5,526 nt of DNA. Origin: Desulfobulbaceae bacterium (GTDB lineage Bacteria > Desulfobacterota > Desulfobulbia > Desulfobulbales > Desulfocapsaceae). Positions within the stretch are counted from its first letter, which is position 1; the number at the start of each line of letters is the position of its first letter. This document shows positions 1 to 5,526 of this stretch, in pieces. Position numbers and translations under genes: made by a program. The stretch covers positions 1 to 5,526 of the forward strand of contig JAHEMX010000278.1 of NCBI GenBank assembly GCA_024643445.1. The letters are read 5' to 3'. The notes beneath the pieces were generated by a model. The model was not told the origin of the DNA. It searched no databases and saw only the letters and a program-made list of their open reading frames with translations.

Positions 1-603
1 CTATGGTTTTGGGTGCAGCAACAGCTCAACTTCTTTCAATTTCCGTACCTGTTGCTCAAGCCGATGGATCCTGTCTTGCAGTTCATTGGTGATCTGTTCA
101 TGTTCTTTACCGGTACGATGCATAGTCGCGGTCTGTTCTGCCTGTTCCAGCCGGAGGAGTTCGATCAGACTGCTCTGTTTTTCAATCTGGTCATAGAGTT
201 CCAGGCGTGCCTGCATGATCCGTTGAAATCCCCTGATCGGGTTCGACTGCTTAGACTGCAGGGCAAGGACGGTATCCAGCGTATCAACCGTTTGCCTGAG
301 CTGTCCGGGCGTTGCTTCCCCTGATAGAGAAATACAGACGAGTTCGCTCCAGTCAGCCTGTTCCGGATTATTCCGCACCTCCGCCAAGGCGTTGGCATGC
401 ATATCCGCAAAAGAAGACCCGACCTCGTGCTTTATCTCGGTGAGGCAATAAACCGTTCTTTCGAGCGGGGCCATCTTATAGACGGTGATAGGGTCAAGCC
501 CTATCTCATCAAAATAGAGTTTGCCCTGCTCCAGATGACAACCGCTGGCAATCGTAACCAGTGCCATTATTTCCAGGAGCCAGAGCGCTTTTTTATACAT
601 CAT
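1..603 (-). CDS. qseG: QseG-like outer-membrane lipoprotein, partner of the GlrK sensor kinase
   Basis: This 200-residue protein is probably the lipoprotein that works with the GlrK/QseE kinase. In E. coli QseG is an outer-membrane lipoprotein that contacts the kinase in the periplasm and controls its phosphorylation state. Seen here: a short basic start (MMYKK), a hydrophobic stretch at about residues 6-20, and a lipobox-like ASGC with the lipidated cysteine at C22 (Ala rather than the usual Leu at -3). Two further cysteines, C53 and C90, could form a disulfide. From about residue 125 to 195 the chain is charged and helical, with a likely coiled coil ending in a KLKEVE segment that resembles the QseG tail. 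Tandem ATGs open the gene; the first (601-603) has a strong ribosome binding site. The start lies inside glrK with an 11-bp overlap, which implies translational coupling. The stop (TAG) is bases 1-3. Family assignment rests on position after glrK, architecture and weak remembered similarity; a generic kinase-linked lipoprotein is the alternative. Confidence 0.75.
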   Translation of the reverse strand: MMYKKALWLLEIMALVTIASGCHLEQGKLYFDEIGLDPITVYKMAPLERTVYCLTEIKHEVGSSFADMHANALAEVRNNPEQADWSELVCISLSGEATPGQLRQTVDTLDTVLALQSKQSNPIRGFQRIMQARLELYDQIEKQSSLIELLRLEQAEQTATMHRTGKEHEQITNELQDRIHRLEQQVRKLKEVELLLHPKP

Positions 604-2077
604 GCTTTTCCACCTTCTCTTTTCCGCGGCTGCGGGACAGGGGCAGGGTTATACCGAAACGTGCACCAGGCTCTCCTGCATTTAACAGGCGGATGGTTCC
701 ATCATGACGACTCAGGTATTCCCGGACAATGGCAAGTCCAAGTCCGCTTCCCTTGACGACCGAATGAGCCCTTGTCTCGACCTGATAAAACGGCCTGAAA
801 ATAGCCTCTTGCTCTCCCAACGGTATCCCCGGTCCGCTGTCATAAACGATGCAGGCCACCTTTGTGCTGTCACTGCTCAACCGGCAACCGACCACTCCAT
901 CGCTGGGACAAAATTTTACTCCGTTTGAGAAAAGGTTTTCAAAAATCGTTTCCAGTTCTTTTCTGTCACCATGTACCGTAACCCTTTCCAGTTTGATGTC
1001 GAGTGAAATATTTCTGCCGATAATCCTGGCCGCCTGTGCATCCGCCACCTTTTCGATGAGCTCCTTGAGATCGACATCGTCGGTCGCCCTCACCTTTCCG
1101 CCGATCTGGGCCATATTGAAGTTGATGATGTTTTCAATCAGTTCCTGCAGCAGAACAGTGTTGTTGACCAGAATGGTGGTTACATCCTGCTGTCTTTCAT
1201 TGAGTTCACCGACAACCCCCTCGTTGAGCAGCGATGCTCCTTCCCGTATAGACGCCAGCGGTGTTTTCAGTTCATGTGAAATATGCGCGAGAAATTTTCT
1301 TTTCTCCTTCTCCAGTGCGTCAAGCCGTTTCCTGAGCCAGTCCAGTTTCTTGCCGACCGATTCGATATCAAGCGGCCCCTTCACCAGGACCGGTGTGGTG
1401 AAATCACCATTGCCGAGGCGCTCGACACTGCGATTGAGCTGCCGAATAGGCCAGGAAAGCAGAAAGGCCATAACGCCAATGAGCACGATCGTGGCGAGGA
1501 TAAAAGCAATGGTCTGGGAGACAAGCGCCTGCTGGGCTTCTTCGGTGGTTTTGTGCAGCCCGGTTATTTCTCGCTGCATCATCTCCTTGAAACCGGACCG
1601 CAGCCGCAACGCCTGCTCATGCTGCTCGCCAAATGAGGCGATTGCCCCGGACACCGCCTCCTCAGAAGAACTGCTCACCGTATCGTTTTGTAGCGATATC
1701 AGGGTAGTACGCTGTATATTCCGGGTCCGGCGCATCTCTTCAAGATCTTTCCTGACCGGCAGGTCGAGCGGCAGTCCGAGCAAGTCGTAGAGCAGGGTGT
1801 CGGTTTTCCGGTGATAATCGATGGCCTTGTCGAGATAGTTTTTCTCACCGGTGATCGAATAAAGCCTCAGCGTCCGTTCTTCACTTCTCAGGGATTCCGA
1901 GAGAATTTCGCTGTCCCTGGTGCCGCTTACCGCATGATCGACAACTGCCAGCCCCATGCCGGTTACACGGTCAATAGAGGTCAGTGTGGTCCACAAACCG
2001 ACCCCGAGCGGCAAAGAAACAGTGACAAAGCCGAGAACCACCAGGTTCAGAAACGTACGTGGTCGCAATAGTTTCAT
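593..2077 (-). CDS. glrK: Sensor histidine kinase of the GlrK/QseE family
   Basis: This 494-residue inner-membrane kinase senses an envelope signal, autophosphorylates and passes the phosphate to a response regulator, by family the NtrC-type activator GlrR. Domains in order: membrane segment at about 10-33; periplasmic, mostly helical sensor region at 34-185; second membrane segment at 186-208; HAMP linker at about 207-259; dimerisation/phosphoacceptor domain with HISHELKTPL (His268); ATP-binding domain with N box ENLFSNGVKF (Asn381, Asn385), G1 box DSGPGIP (413-419), F box FRPFYQ (427-432) and G2 box GSGLGLAI (443-450). All catalytic boxes are intact. The stretch LDWLRKRLDALEKEKRKFLAHISHELKTPLASIREG, residues 245-280 taken in pieces, is typical of GlrK/QseE kinases, and the following lipoprotein gene supports this. 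The ATG at 2075-2077 has no good Shine-Dalgarno sequence but overlaps the stop of a short upstream frame as ATGA. There is no receiver domain, so the partner regulator must be separate; it is not in the window and is expected beyond base 1. Confidence 0.9.
   Translation of the reverse strand: MKLLRPRTFLNLVVLGFVTVSLPLGVGLWTTLTSIDRVTGMGLAVVDHAVSGTRDSEILSESLRSEERTLRLYSITGEKNYLDKAIDYHRKTDTLLYDLLGLPLDLPVRKDLEEMRRTRNIQRTTLISLQNDTVSSSSEEAVSGAIASFGEQHEQALRLRSGFKEMMQREITGLHKTTEEAQQALVSQTIAFILATIVLIGVMAFLLSWPIRQLNRSVERLGNGDFTTPVLVKGPLDIESVGKKLDWLRKRLDALEKEKRKFLAHISHELKTPLASIREGASLLNEGVVGELNERQQDVTTILVNNTVLLQELIENIINFNMAQIGGKVRATDDVDLKELIEKVADAQAARIIGRNISLDIKLERVTVHGDRKELETIFENLFSNGVKFCPSDGVVGCRLSSDSTKVACIVYDSGPGIPLGEQEAIFRPFYQVETRAHSVVKGSGLGLAIVREYLSRHDGTIRLLNAGEPGARFGITLPLSRSRGKEKVEKHDV
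610..616 (-). promoter_or_regulatory. Ribosome binding site of the qseG-like gene
   Basis: The minus strand reads AAGGTGG here, six bases before the ATG at 601-603, inside the last codons of glrK. It is the clearest Shine-Dalgarno sequence in the window. It favours the first of the two tandem ATGs and shows that the lipoprotein is translated from the glrK message. Confidence 0.7.
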
Positions 2078-2137
2078 AGGCCCACTATTCTCATTAAAAT
2101 ACCAGCGGCAGAGAATCTCTTCGTATCGCCGGGCATA

Positions 2138-2153
2138 TGCAATTTCCGCTCCT
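2138..2153 (-). promoter_or_regulatory. Candidate sigma54 (-24/-12) promoter for glrK-qseG
   Basis: Read on the minus strand, this is AGGAGCGGAAATTGCA. Against the sigma54 consensus TGGCACR-N4-TTGCW it keeps the essential GG and GC with exactly ten bases between them, the C and purine before the spacer, and the full TTGCA block. It misses the leading T and the CA after GG. A transcript would start near 2127, giving about 50 bases of leader before glrK. The known partner regulator of GlrK, GlrR, is a sigma54 activator, so the site makes functional sense. It is a single match found by eye and untested. Confidence 0.4.
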
Positions 2154-2176
2154 GACCCGGATAGATGGCAGCTGTA

Positions 2177-2208
2177 CGATGATTCAGGCAGGAGCCCGAT
2201 CGATTCAG
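2177..2208. repeat. Direct repeat of GATTCAG, 21-bp period, upstream of the glrK promoter candidate
   Basis: The plus strand carries CGATGATTCAG at 2177-2187 and CGATCGATTCAG at 2197-2208. The core GATTCAG copies start at 2181 and 2202, exactly 21 bp or two helical turns apart, so a dimeric protein could bind both on one face. The pair lies roughly 54-81 bp upstream of the predicted sigma54 start site. It does not match the TGTC-N10-GACA site known for E. coli GlrR. Chance is possible for a 7-bp repeat. Confidence 0.35.
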
Positions 2209-2227
2209 AACCGGTTGAGAGGCTGTT

Positions 2228-3421
2228 TTACCGGGGCCCGGTGCCTCGCATGTCCGCAAGGGCATCTGCGAGACGGGAGACACCCTCCCTGATCAGGGTC
2301 TCATCCACACAGGAAAAGTTCAGCCGAAAGGTTGATGCTCTTCTGTCAGTGGTGTAAAACGGCTCACCCGGCACAAAAACGACCTGACGTTTTACCGCCC
2401 GCTCAAAAAGAGCAAGCGAACTCAGCCCATCCGGCAACTCACCCCAGAGAAACATGCCCCCGTCCGGCCTGGTACAGCTCACATCCCCCGGGAAAGAGCG
2501 TTCTATGGACTCGATCATCGCCTGGCATTGATTGCCATAAACTGTAACAATTTTTTTTACATGTGCATCGATGTTGTTGTGAAGCAGATATTCCAGGAGC
2601 ACATATTGGGTGAAATTGCAGGTATGCAGGTCAGAAGCCTGTTTCGCGATGAGCAGTTTTTCATAGATCGCATCAGGAGCAGCTATCCAGCCGAGCCTGA
2701 AGCCCGGCACGACCACCTTTGAAAACGACCCGAGCATCAGCGTCTGAGAAGGGAGATAGTGATAAAAAGAAGGAACCGGTTCTCCTTGAAAACGCAAGGC
2801 GCGATAAGGATCGTCTTCGACCAGCAGCAGCTTCCTGCCGCCGACGAGTCCGGCAATGCTCTTCTTGTTTTGTGCAGTATATGAGATGCCGGAAGGATTC
2901 TGGAAATTGGGGACGGTATACATCATTTTCGGCTGAGCGTCACCAAGCGAGTCCGCCAGCCGGCTTATGTCCATACCGCAGGCGGAGACCGGGACAGCAA
3001 TAAAGCGGGGACGGTAGAGAGAAAGCGCCTGGATGGCACCGAGATATCCCGGTTCTTCAATAATAACCTGGTCGCCGCGGTTGATGGTAATTTTGGCTAT
3101 CAGGTCAAGGGCCTGCTGGCTGCCGTTGGTGATCAGTATGTTGGCCGGACTGATGGTGATACCCTGTTCGTGGTGGTACCGCTCGCTGATGTATTCCCGT
3201 AAAGGCAGCAGCCCCTCCGAGTTACTGTACTGCAGACAGTCGGTTCCATAGAGCTGAAAAACCCGATTTGTCGCCTCGCGCAGCTGCTCGGTCGGAAAAA
3301 AAAGACGGTTCGGCAGGCCGCCGGCAAAGGAAATGATGTTCCTGTCCATCGTGACCTTGAGAATCTCGCGGATGAATGACCGGGGAACATCCCGCATTCT
3401 ATCGGAAAAAATCGCTTCCAT
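2228..3421 (-). CDS. PLP-dependent aminotransferase, class I/II fold, LysN/MocR-like group
   Basis: This 397-residue cytosolic enzyme should transfer an amino group between an amino acid and a 2-oxo acid using pyridoxal phosphate. The group includes 2-aminoadipate, aromatic and branched-chain aminotransferases, and the substrate cannot be read from sequence. Visible features: the N-terminal FAGGLPNRLFFP segment (32-43) usual in this group; NGSQQALDL at 99-107 for phosphate binding; PNFQNPSG at 171-178 with Asn175; EDDPY with Asp203 and Tyr206 contacting the cofactor ring; SFSK with the Schiff-base Lys235, followed by PGFRLGW (Arg242); and FRLNFS with Arg366 for the substrate carboxylate. Length matches the stand-alone enzymes, and there is no N-terminal GntR-type DNA-binding domain as in MocR regulators. 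The ATG at 3419-3421 is the earliest in frame (a stop lies three codons upstream) and gives the expected N-terminus, though no Shine-Dalgarno sequence precedes it. The 152-bp gap upstream (3422-3573) shows no convincing promoter or terminator. Confidence 0.9.
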   Translation of the reverse strand: MEAIFSDRMRDVPRSFIREILKVTMDRNIISFAGGLPNRLFFPTEQLREATNRVFQLYGTDCLQYSNSEGLLPLREYISERYHHEQGITISPANILITNGSQQALDLIAKITINRGDQVIIEEPGYLGAIQALSLYRPRFIAVPVSACGMDISRLADSLGDAQPKMMYTVPNFQNPSGISYTAQNKKSIAGLVGGRKLLLVEDDPYRALRFQGEPVPSFYHYLPSQTLMLGSFSKVVVPGFRLGWIAAPDAIYEKLLIAKQASDLHTCNFTQYVLLEYLLHNNIDAHVKKIVTVYGNQCQAMIESIERSFPGDVSCTRPDGGMFLWGELPDGLSSLALFERAVKRQVVFVPGEPFYTTDRRASTFRLNFSCVDETLIREGVSRLADALADMRGTGPR

Positions 3422-3573
3422 ATGGTGTTAATCGGAAAATGATGTTGATCTGAGAACTCACCCACCGCACCTCTTCCTGCTGACTGAGCTGCAAACGCAA
3501 GGAGTCACACGTATTCTTTTTAATTACCGCTCTTGAAAGTTAGCATTCGTGCAGGTATTTCTGCCGCTTTTTC

Positions 3574-4113
3574 TCAGAGCTGGGCAATCCTCTGTTTTTC
3601 AGCCGCAGAGCGTATAAGCCGATAGATCTCCCGATAATGCCCCTTGATTCTGCTCCGTGCATACTGATGCGCCGAACTTCTCAATTCATGCTCATTAATA
3701 GCCGGGAAAAGGGCGACCACCTGAGCAATTGCCTCACTGTGCCAGTCGATGGACCAGGGCTGCTGAACCTGCTGGGCATCCTGATAGGACTGCAGAGCTT
3801 CATTTACTATGGCGTCGCGTAATTGTTCCGCCTGATGCTCGTAACGATTTTCTTCAAGCTTGGAGCCTTTGACCTGGCTGAGAAAGGCAAAAATCTCGTC
3901 GAGCGGTTCCTGCTGCAGCAACTTTGTCACGTACTTTATCTGGCGTTTCAGGGCACCCGCTTTCAACCCCCGGCAGTTCTTCATTTCTGCTATCGCCTGT
4001 GCACTGGCCGGCACCCGGGCCAATTGGGCGTCGCTCATCGAAACAAGTTCGCGCACAGCGGCCTCGACGTTCCTGTACTGCCTTTTCTGCTCTGACCTGC
4101 TGATCTGTATCAT
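3574..4113 (-). CDS. darP: DarP/YjgA (DUF615) ribosome-associated maturation protein
   Basis: DarP binds the pre-50S subunit in E. coli and promotes late large-subunit maturation around the peptidyl-transferase centre. This 179-residue version shows the family signature: SRSEQKRQ near the start (5-12), then a helical block with LVSMSDAQLARVP (23-35) and LKRQIKYVTKLLQQEP (55-70), then LRDAIVN (98-104), AIAQVVALFP (128-137), HELR (142-145) and a basic C-terminal helix around 152-170 that includes YREIYRLIR. Compared with E. coli DarP as remembered, it lacks the acidic N-terminal extension and carries about 19 extra residues between LRD and AIA (roughly 105-127, including a PWSIDWH segment). The chain is lysine/arginine-rich, as expected for an rRNA binder. 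The ATG at 4111-4113 has an AGAGG ribosome binding site six bases upstream. It follows gpmI by 52 bp with no visible terminator, so co-transcription is likely. Confidence 0.85.
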   Translation of the reverse strand: MIQISRSEQKRQYRNVEAAVRELVSMSDAQLARVPASAQAIAEMKNCRGLKAGALKRQIKYVTKLLQQEPLDEIFAFLSQVKGSKLEENRYEHQAEQLRDAIVNEALQSYQDAQQVQQPWSIDWHSEAIAQVVALFPAINEHELRSSAHQYARSRIKGHYREIYRLIRSAAEKQRIAQL

Positions 4114-4119
4114 GCAAAA

Positions 4120-4137
4120 CCTCTGGTTCAGGAGAGG
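4120..4137 (-). promoter_or_regulatory. darP ribosome binding site inside a small hairpin
   Basis: On the minus strand AGAGG (4120-4124) sits six bases before the darP ATG and is a good Shine-Dalgarno sequence. A perfect complement CCTCT lies eight bases upstream (4133-4137), so the site could be closed in a five-base-pair stem with an eight-base loop. TTTT follows the stem, but five pairs are too weak for a credible intrinsic terminator. Confidence 0.4.
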
Positions 4138-4165
4138 GGGAAACGCGGTTTGGGGTCCATCATCA

Positions 4166-5526
4166 TTATATTATCGCAACCAAAGACGGCGCATAGGCTT
4201 CCGGCGGCTCATAACCGAGCAGGGTACAGATCGTTGCGGCGACATTGACAAGCCCCCTGTCTGGTATTTCAGTCAGCACAAACCGGTTTGCCCCGGAAAA
4301 GTCTTTTACAAAAAAGGGAACCGGATTCAGCGTGTGGGCCACCATGGGAGAACGTACCCGGTTTTTTTCAGTCCACATACAATCCGCATTACCGTGATCA
4401 GCTGTTATCAGCGCAATACCCCGGGCCTTTTCCACCGCGGCGAGCAATCTGCCAAGGCAGAGATCAACCGTCTCGACTCCAATCCTGATCGCCGAAACTA
4501 AACCGGTGTGGCCGACCATATCACCATTGGGATAATTGAGCCTGATGAAACGGTACTTACCGGACAGAATTGCGGCTATGACCGCATCGGTGATTTCCGC
4601 CGCTTTCATCCATGGCCGTTTGTCAAAGGTAACCCGGTCAGATTCTATCTCGACATAACGCTCGAGTGACTCATCGATATAGCCTGATTTGTTGCCATTC
4701 CAGAAATAGGTTACATGTCCGAACTTCTGTGTCTCAGAGATGGCATAGGACGGCAGACCGGTGGCACAGAGATATTCACCGAGGGTGTTGTCTATCGCCG
4801 GCGGCTGCACCAGGTAATTTTTCGGGATAAGGGCGTCACCGTCATACTGCATCATGCCCGCATAAAAGACATCCGGATGAAACTGCCGGTCAAATCCCTT
4901 GAAATCCGTTTCTTCAAAGGCCTGTGATATCTCGATGGCCCTGTCGCCGCGGAAATTAAAAAAAATGACCGCCGCACCGTTTTCAATTTTCCCGACCGGG
5001 CCGTCCTCGTCTACTACGACAAAGGAGTCCATATACTGGTCGGTATTTCCCGGATCTTCCTGGTAATAGTTCCTGATCGCCTCAGAGGCTGAACTCACGG
5101 GCGTACCCTGTCCGAGAACATGGGCCTTCCAGCCCCGCTCGACAACACTCCAGTCGGCGTGATAACGATCCATCGTGGTAATCATGCGCCCGCCACCGGA
5201 GGCTATCCGGTAATCATGGCCTTTACGCTGAAACGATGAACACCGCTCTTCGAGCGGCAGGAAATAGTCGAGTGCGCTCTTGGGGCCCACGTCCCTGCCG
5301 TCAATCAAGCCGTGAATCCTGATCGTGCGGATGGAGCACCCCGAGGCGTGCTCCAGAAGCGCATAGAGATGATCAACATGCGAATGGACATTACCATCTG
5401 AAACCAGCCCGATCAGGTGCAACGGTGCGCCAGCCTTGCAGCGCTTTTCGATGGTCTTCCAGGTTGAGCCCTGATAGATGGATCCCGAAGCGATCGCCTC
5501 ATTGACCAGTTTGGCACCCTGAGAGA
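4166..5526 (-). CDS. gpmI: 2,3-bisphosphoglycerate-independent phosphoglycerate mutase (iPGM), 5' part missing
   Basis: This glycolytic and gluconeogenic enzyme interconverts 3- and 2-phosphoglycerate in the cytosol using two metal ions (usually manganese) and a phosphoserine intermediate. The frame is open to the window edge, so 452 residues are visible; the true start and the phosphorylated serine lie outside, about 75-110 residues away judging by the family. Numbering from the first whole codon at the edge: GLVSDGNVHSH with His47; DGRD at 75-78; a glycine-rich GGGRM then MDRY; NFRGDR with Arg192 and Arg195; TQKFGH with Lys267; NGDMVGH with metal ligands Asp335 and His339; TADHGNAD with Asp376 and His377; AHTLNPVPF with His397. 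All expected active-site residues in this part are present. Several motifs are of the plant/trypanosomatid type rather than the E. coli type. A TTG at 5420-5422 is an internal Leu codon, not a start. The stop is TAA at 4166-4168. Confidence 0.95.
   Translation of the reverse strand, partial: SQGAKLVNEAIASGSIYQGSTWKTIEKRCKAGAPLHLIGLVSDGNVHSHVDHLYALLEHASGCSIRTIRIHGLIDGRDVGPKSALDYFLPLEERCSSFQRKGHDYRIASGGGRMITTMDRYHADWSVVERGWKAHVLGQGTPVSSASEAIRNYYQEDPGNTDQYMDSFVVVDEDGPVGKIENGAAVIFFNFRGDRAIEISQAFEETDFKGFDRQFHPDVFYAGMMQYDGDALIPKNYLVQPPAIDNTLGEYLCATGLPSYAISETQKFGHVTYFWNGNKSGYIDESLERYVEIESDRVTFDKRPWMKAAEITDAVIAAILSGKYRFIRLNYPNGDMVGHTGLVSAIRIGVETVDLCLGRLLAAVEKARGIALITADHGNADCMWTEKNRVRSPMVAHTLNPVPFFVKDFSGANRFVLTEIPDRGLVNVAATICTLLGYEPPEAYAPSLVAII

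Noticed and set aside
849..1790. A 313-codon open frame on the plus strand
   Set aside because: It lies wholly antisense to glrK, whose kinase motifs are intact, and its product is a serine/cysteine-rich low-complexity chain typical of an antisense shadow.
2096..2104. Extended -10 sigma70 promoter TGGTATTTT before glrK
   Set aside because: Only four of six bases match TATAAT, no -35 element stands 16-18 bases upstream, and it would leave about a dozen bases of leader; weaker than the sigma54 candidate.
2230..2242. GC-rich palindrome at the end of the aminotransferase gene as a terminator
   Set aside because: ACCGGGGCCCGGT is a perfect inverted repeat but has only a one-base centre, so it cannot form a normal loop, and no T-tract follows; it encodes the last residues of the enzyme.
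2074..2283. A 69-codon minus-strand frame starting inside the aminotransferase 3' end
   Set aside because: The long version overlaps aminotransferase codons in another frame and looks random; only its last 20 codons are kept as a possible leader peptide.
3422..3573. Small RNA or terminator between darP and the aminotransferase gene
   Set aside because: Only very short stems (GCAG/CTGC, TGAG/CTCA) are visible, with no T-tract and no convincing promoter elements on either strand.
3860..4501. A 213-codon open frame on the plus strand spanning the gpmI-darP junction
   Set aside because: It is antisense to two well-supported genes, crosses their junction, and has no recognisable domain or ribosome binding site.
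5420..5422. TTG as the start codon of the phosphoglycerate mutase
   Set aside because: The frame continues upstream to the window edge with iPGM-like sequence (for example LVNEAIASGSIYQGSTW), so this is an internal leucine of a conserved segment.

Overview
The window is a compact stretch of bacterial chromosome in which every supported gene lies on the minus strand, so transcription runs from high to low coordinates. In that order the genes are: a 2,3-bisphosphoglycerate-independent phosphoglycerate mutase (gpmI, 5' end outside the window), a DarP/YjgA ribosome-maturation protein, a class I/II-fold PLP aminotransferase of the LysN/MocR-like group, a GlrK/QseE-type sensor histidine kinase, and a QseG-like lipoprotein whose stop codon is the first triplet of the window. 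No rRNA, tRNA, CRISPR array, insertion sequence or phage gene is visible.

The organism is a Gram-negative bacterium: there is a lipoprotein with a lipobox, a kinase with a periplasmic sensor domain, and DarP, a mainly proteobacterial family. The base composition is moderate, slightly GC-rich by eye. The GlrK-QseG pair is best known from Gammaproteobacteria, but the divergence of these proteins, the plant-like type of phosphoglycerate mutase and the gene neighbourhood fit a deltaproteobacterium (Desulfobacterota) better. That placement is an inference from memory of families.

Layout: gpmI (4166-5526) and darP (3574-4113) are 52 bp apart with no visible terminator and may share a transcript. 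Gaps of about 150 bp lie on each side of the aminotransferase (2228-3421). glrK (593-2077) and qseG (1-603) overlap by 11 bp and are translationally coupled. In the known system GlrK phosphorylates the sigma54-dependent activator GlrR, and the lipoprotein QseG modulates the kinase from the periplasm. The response-regulator gene glrR is therefore predicted just beyond base 1.

The most interesting non-coding stretch is the gap upstream of glrK (2078-2227). It holds a good match to a sigma54 (-24/-12) promoter, a GATTCAG direct repeat with exactly 21-bp spacing, several short palindromes, and a possible 20-codon leader ORF that ends in an ATGA overlap with the glrK start. Together these suggest an autoregulated two-component operon, a hypothesis that sequence alone cannot settle. 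No wholly new system is evident.
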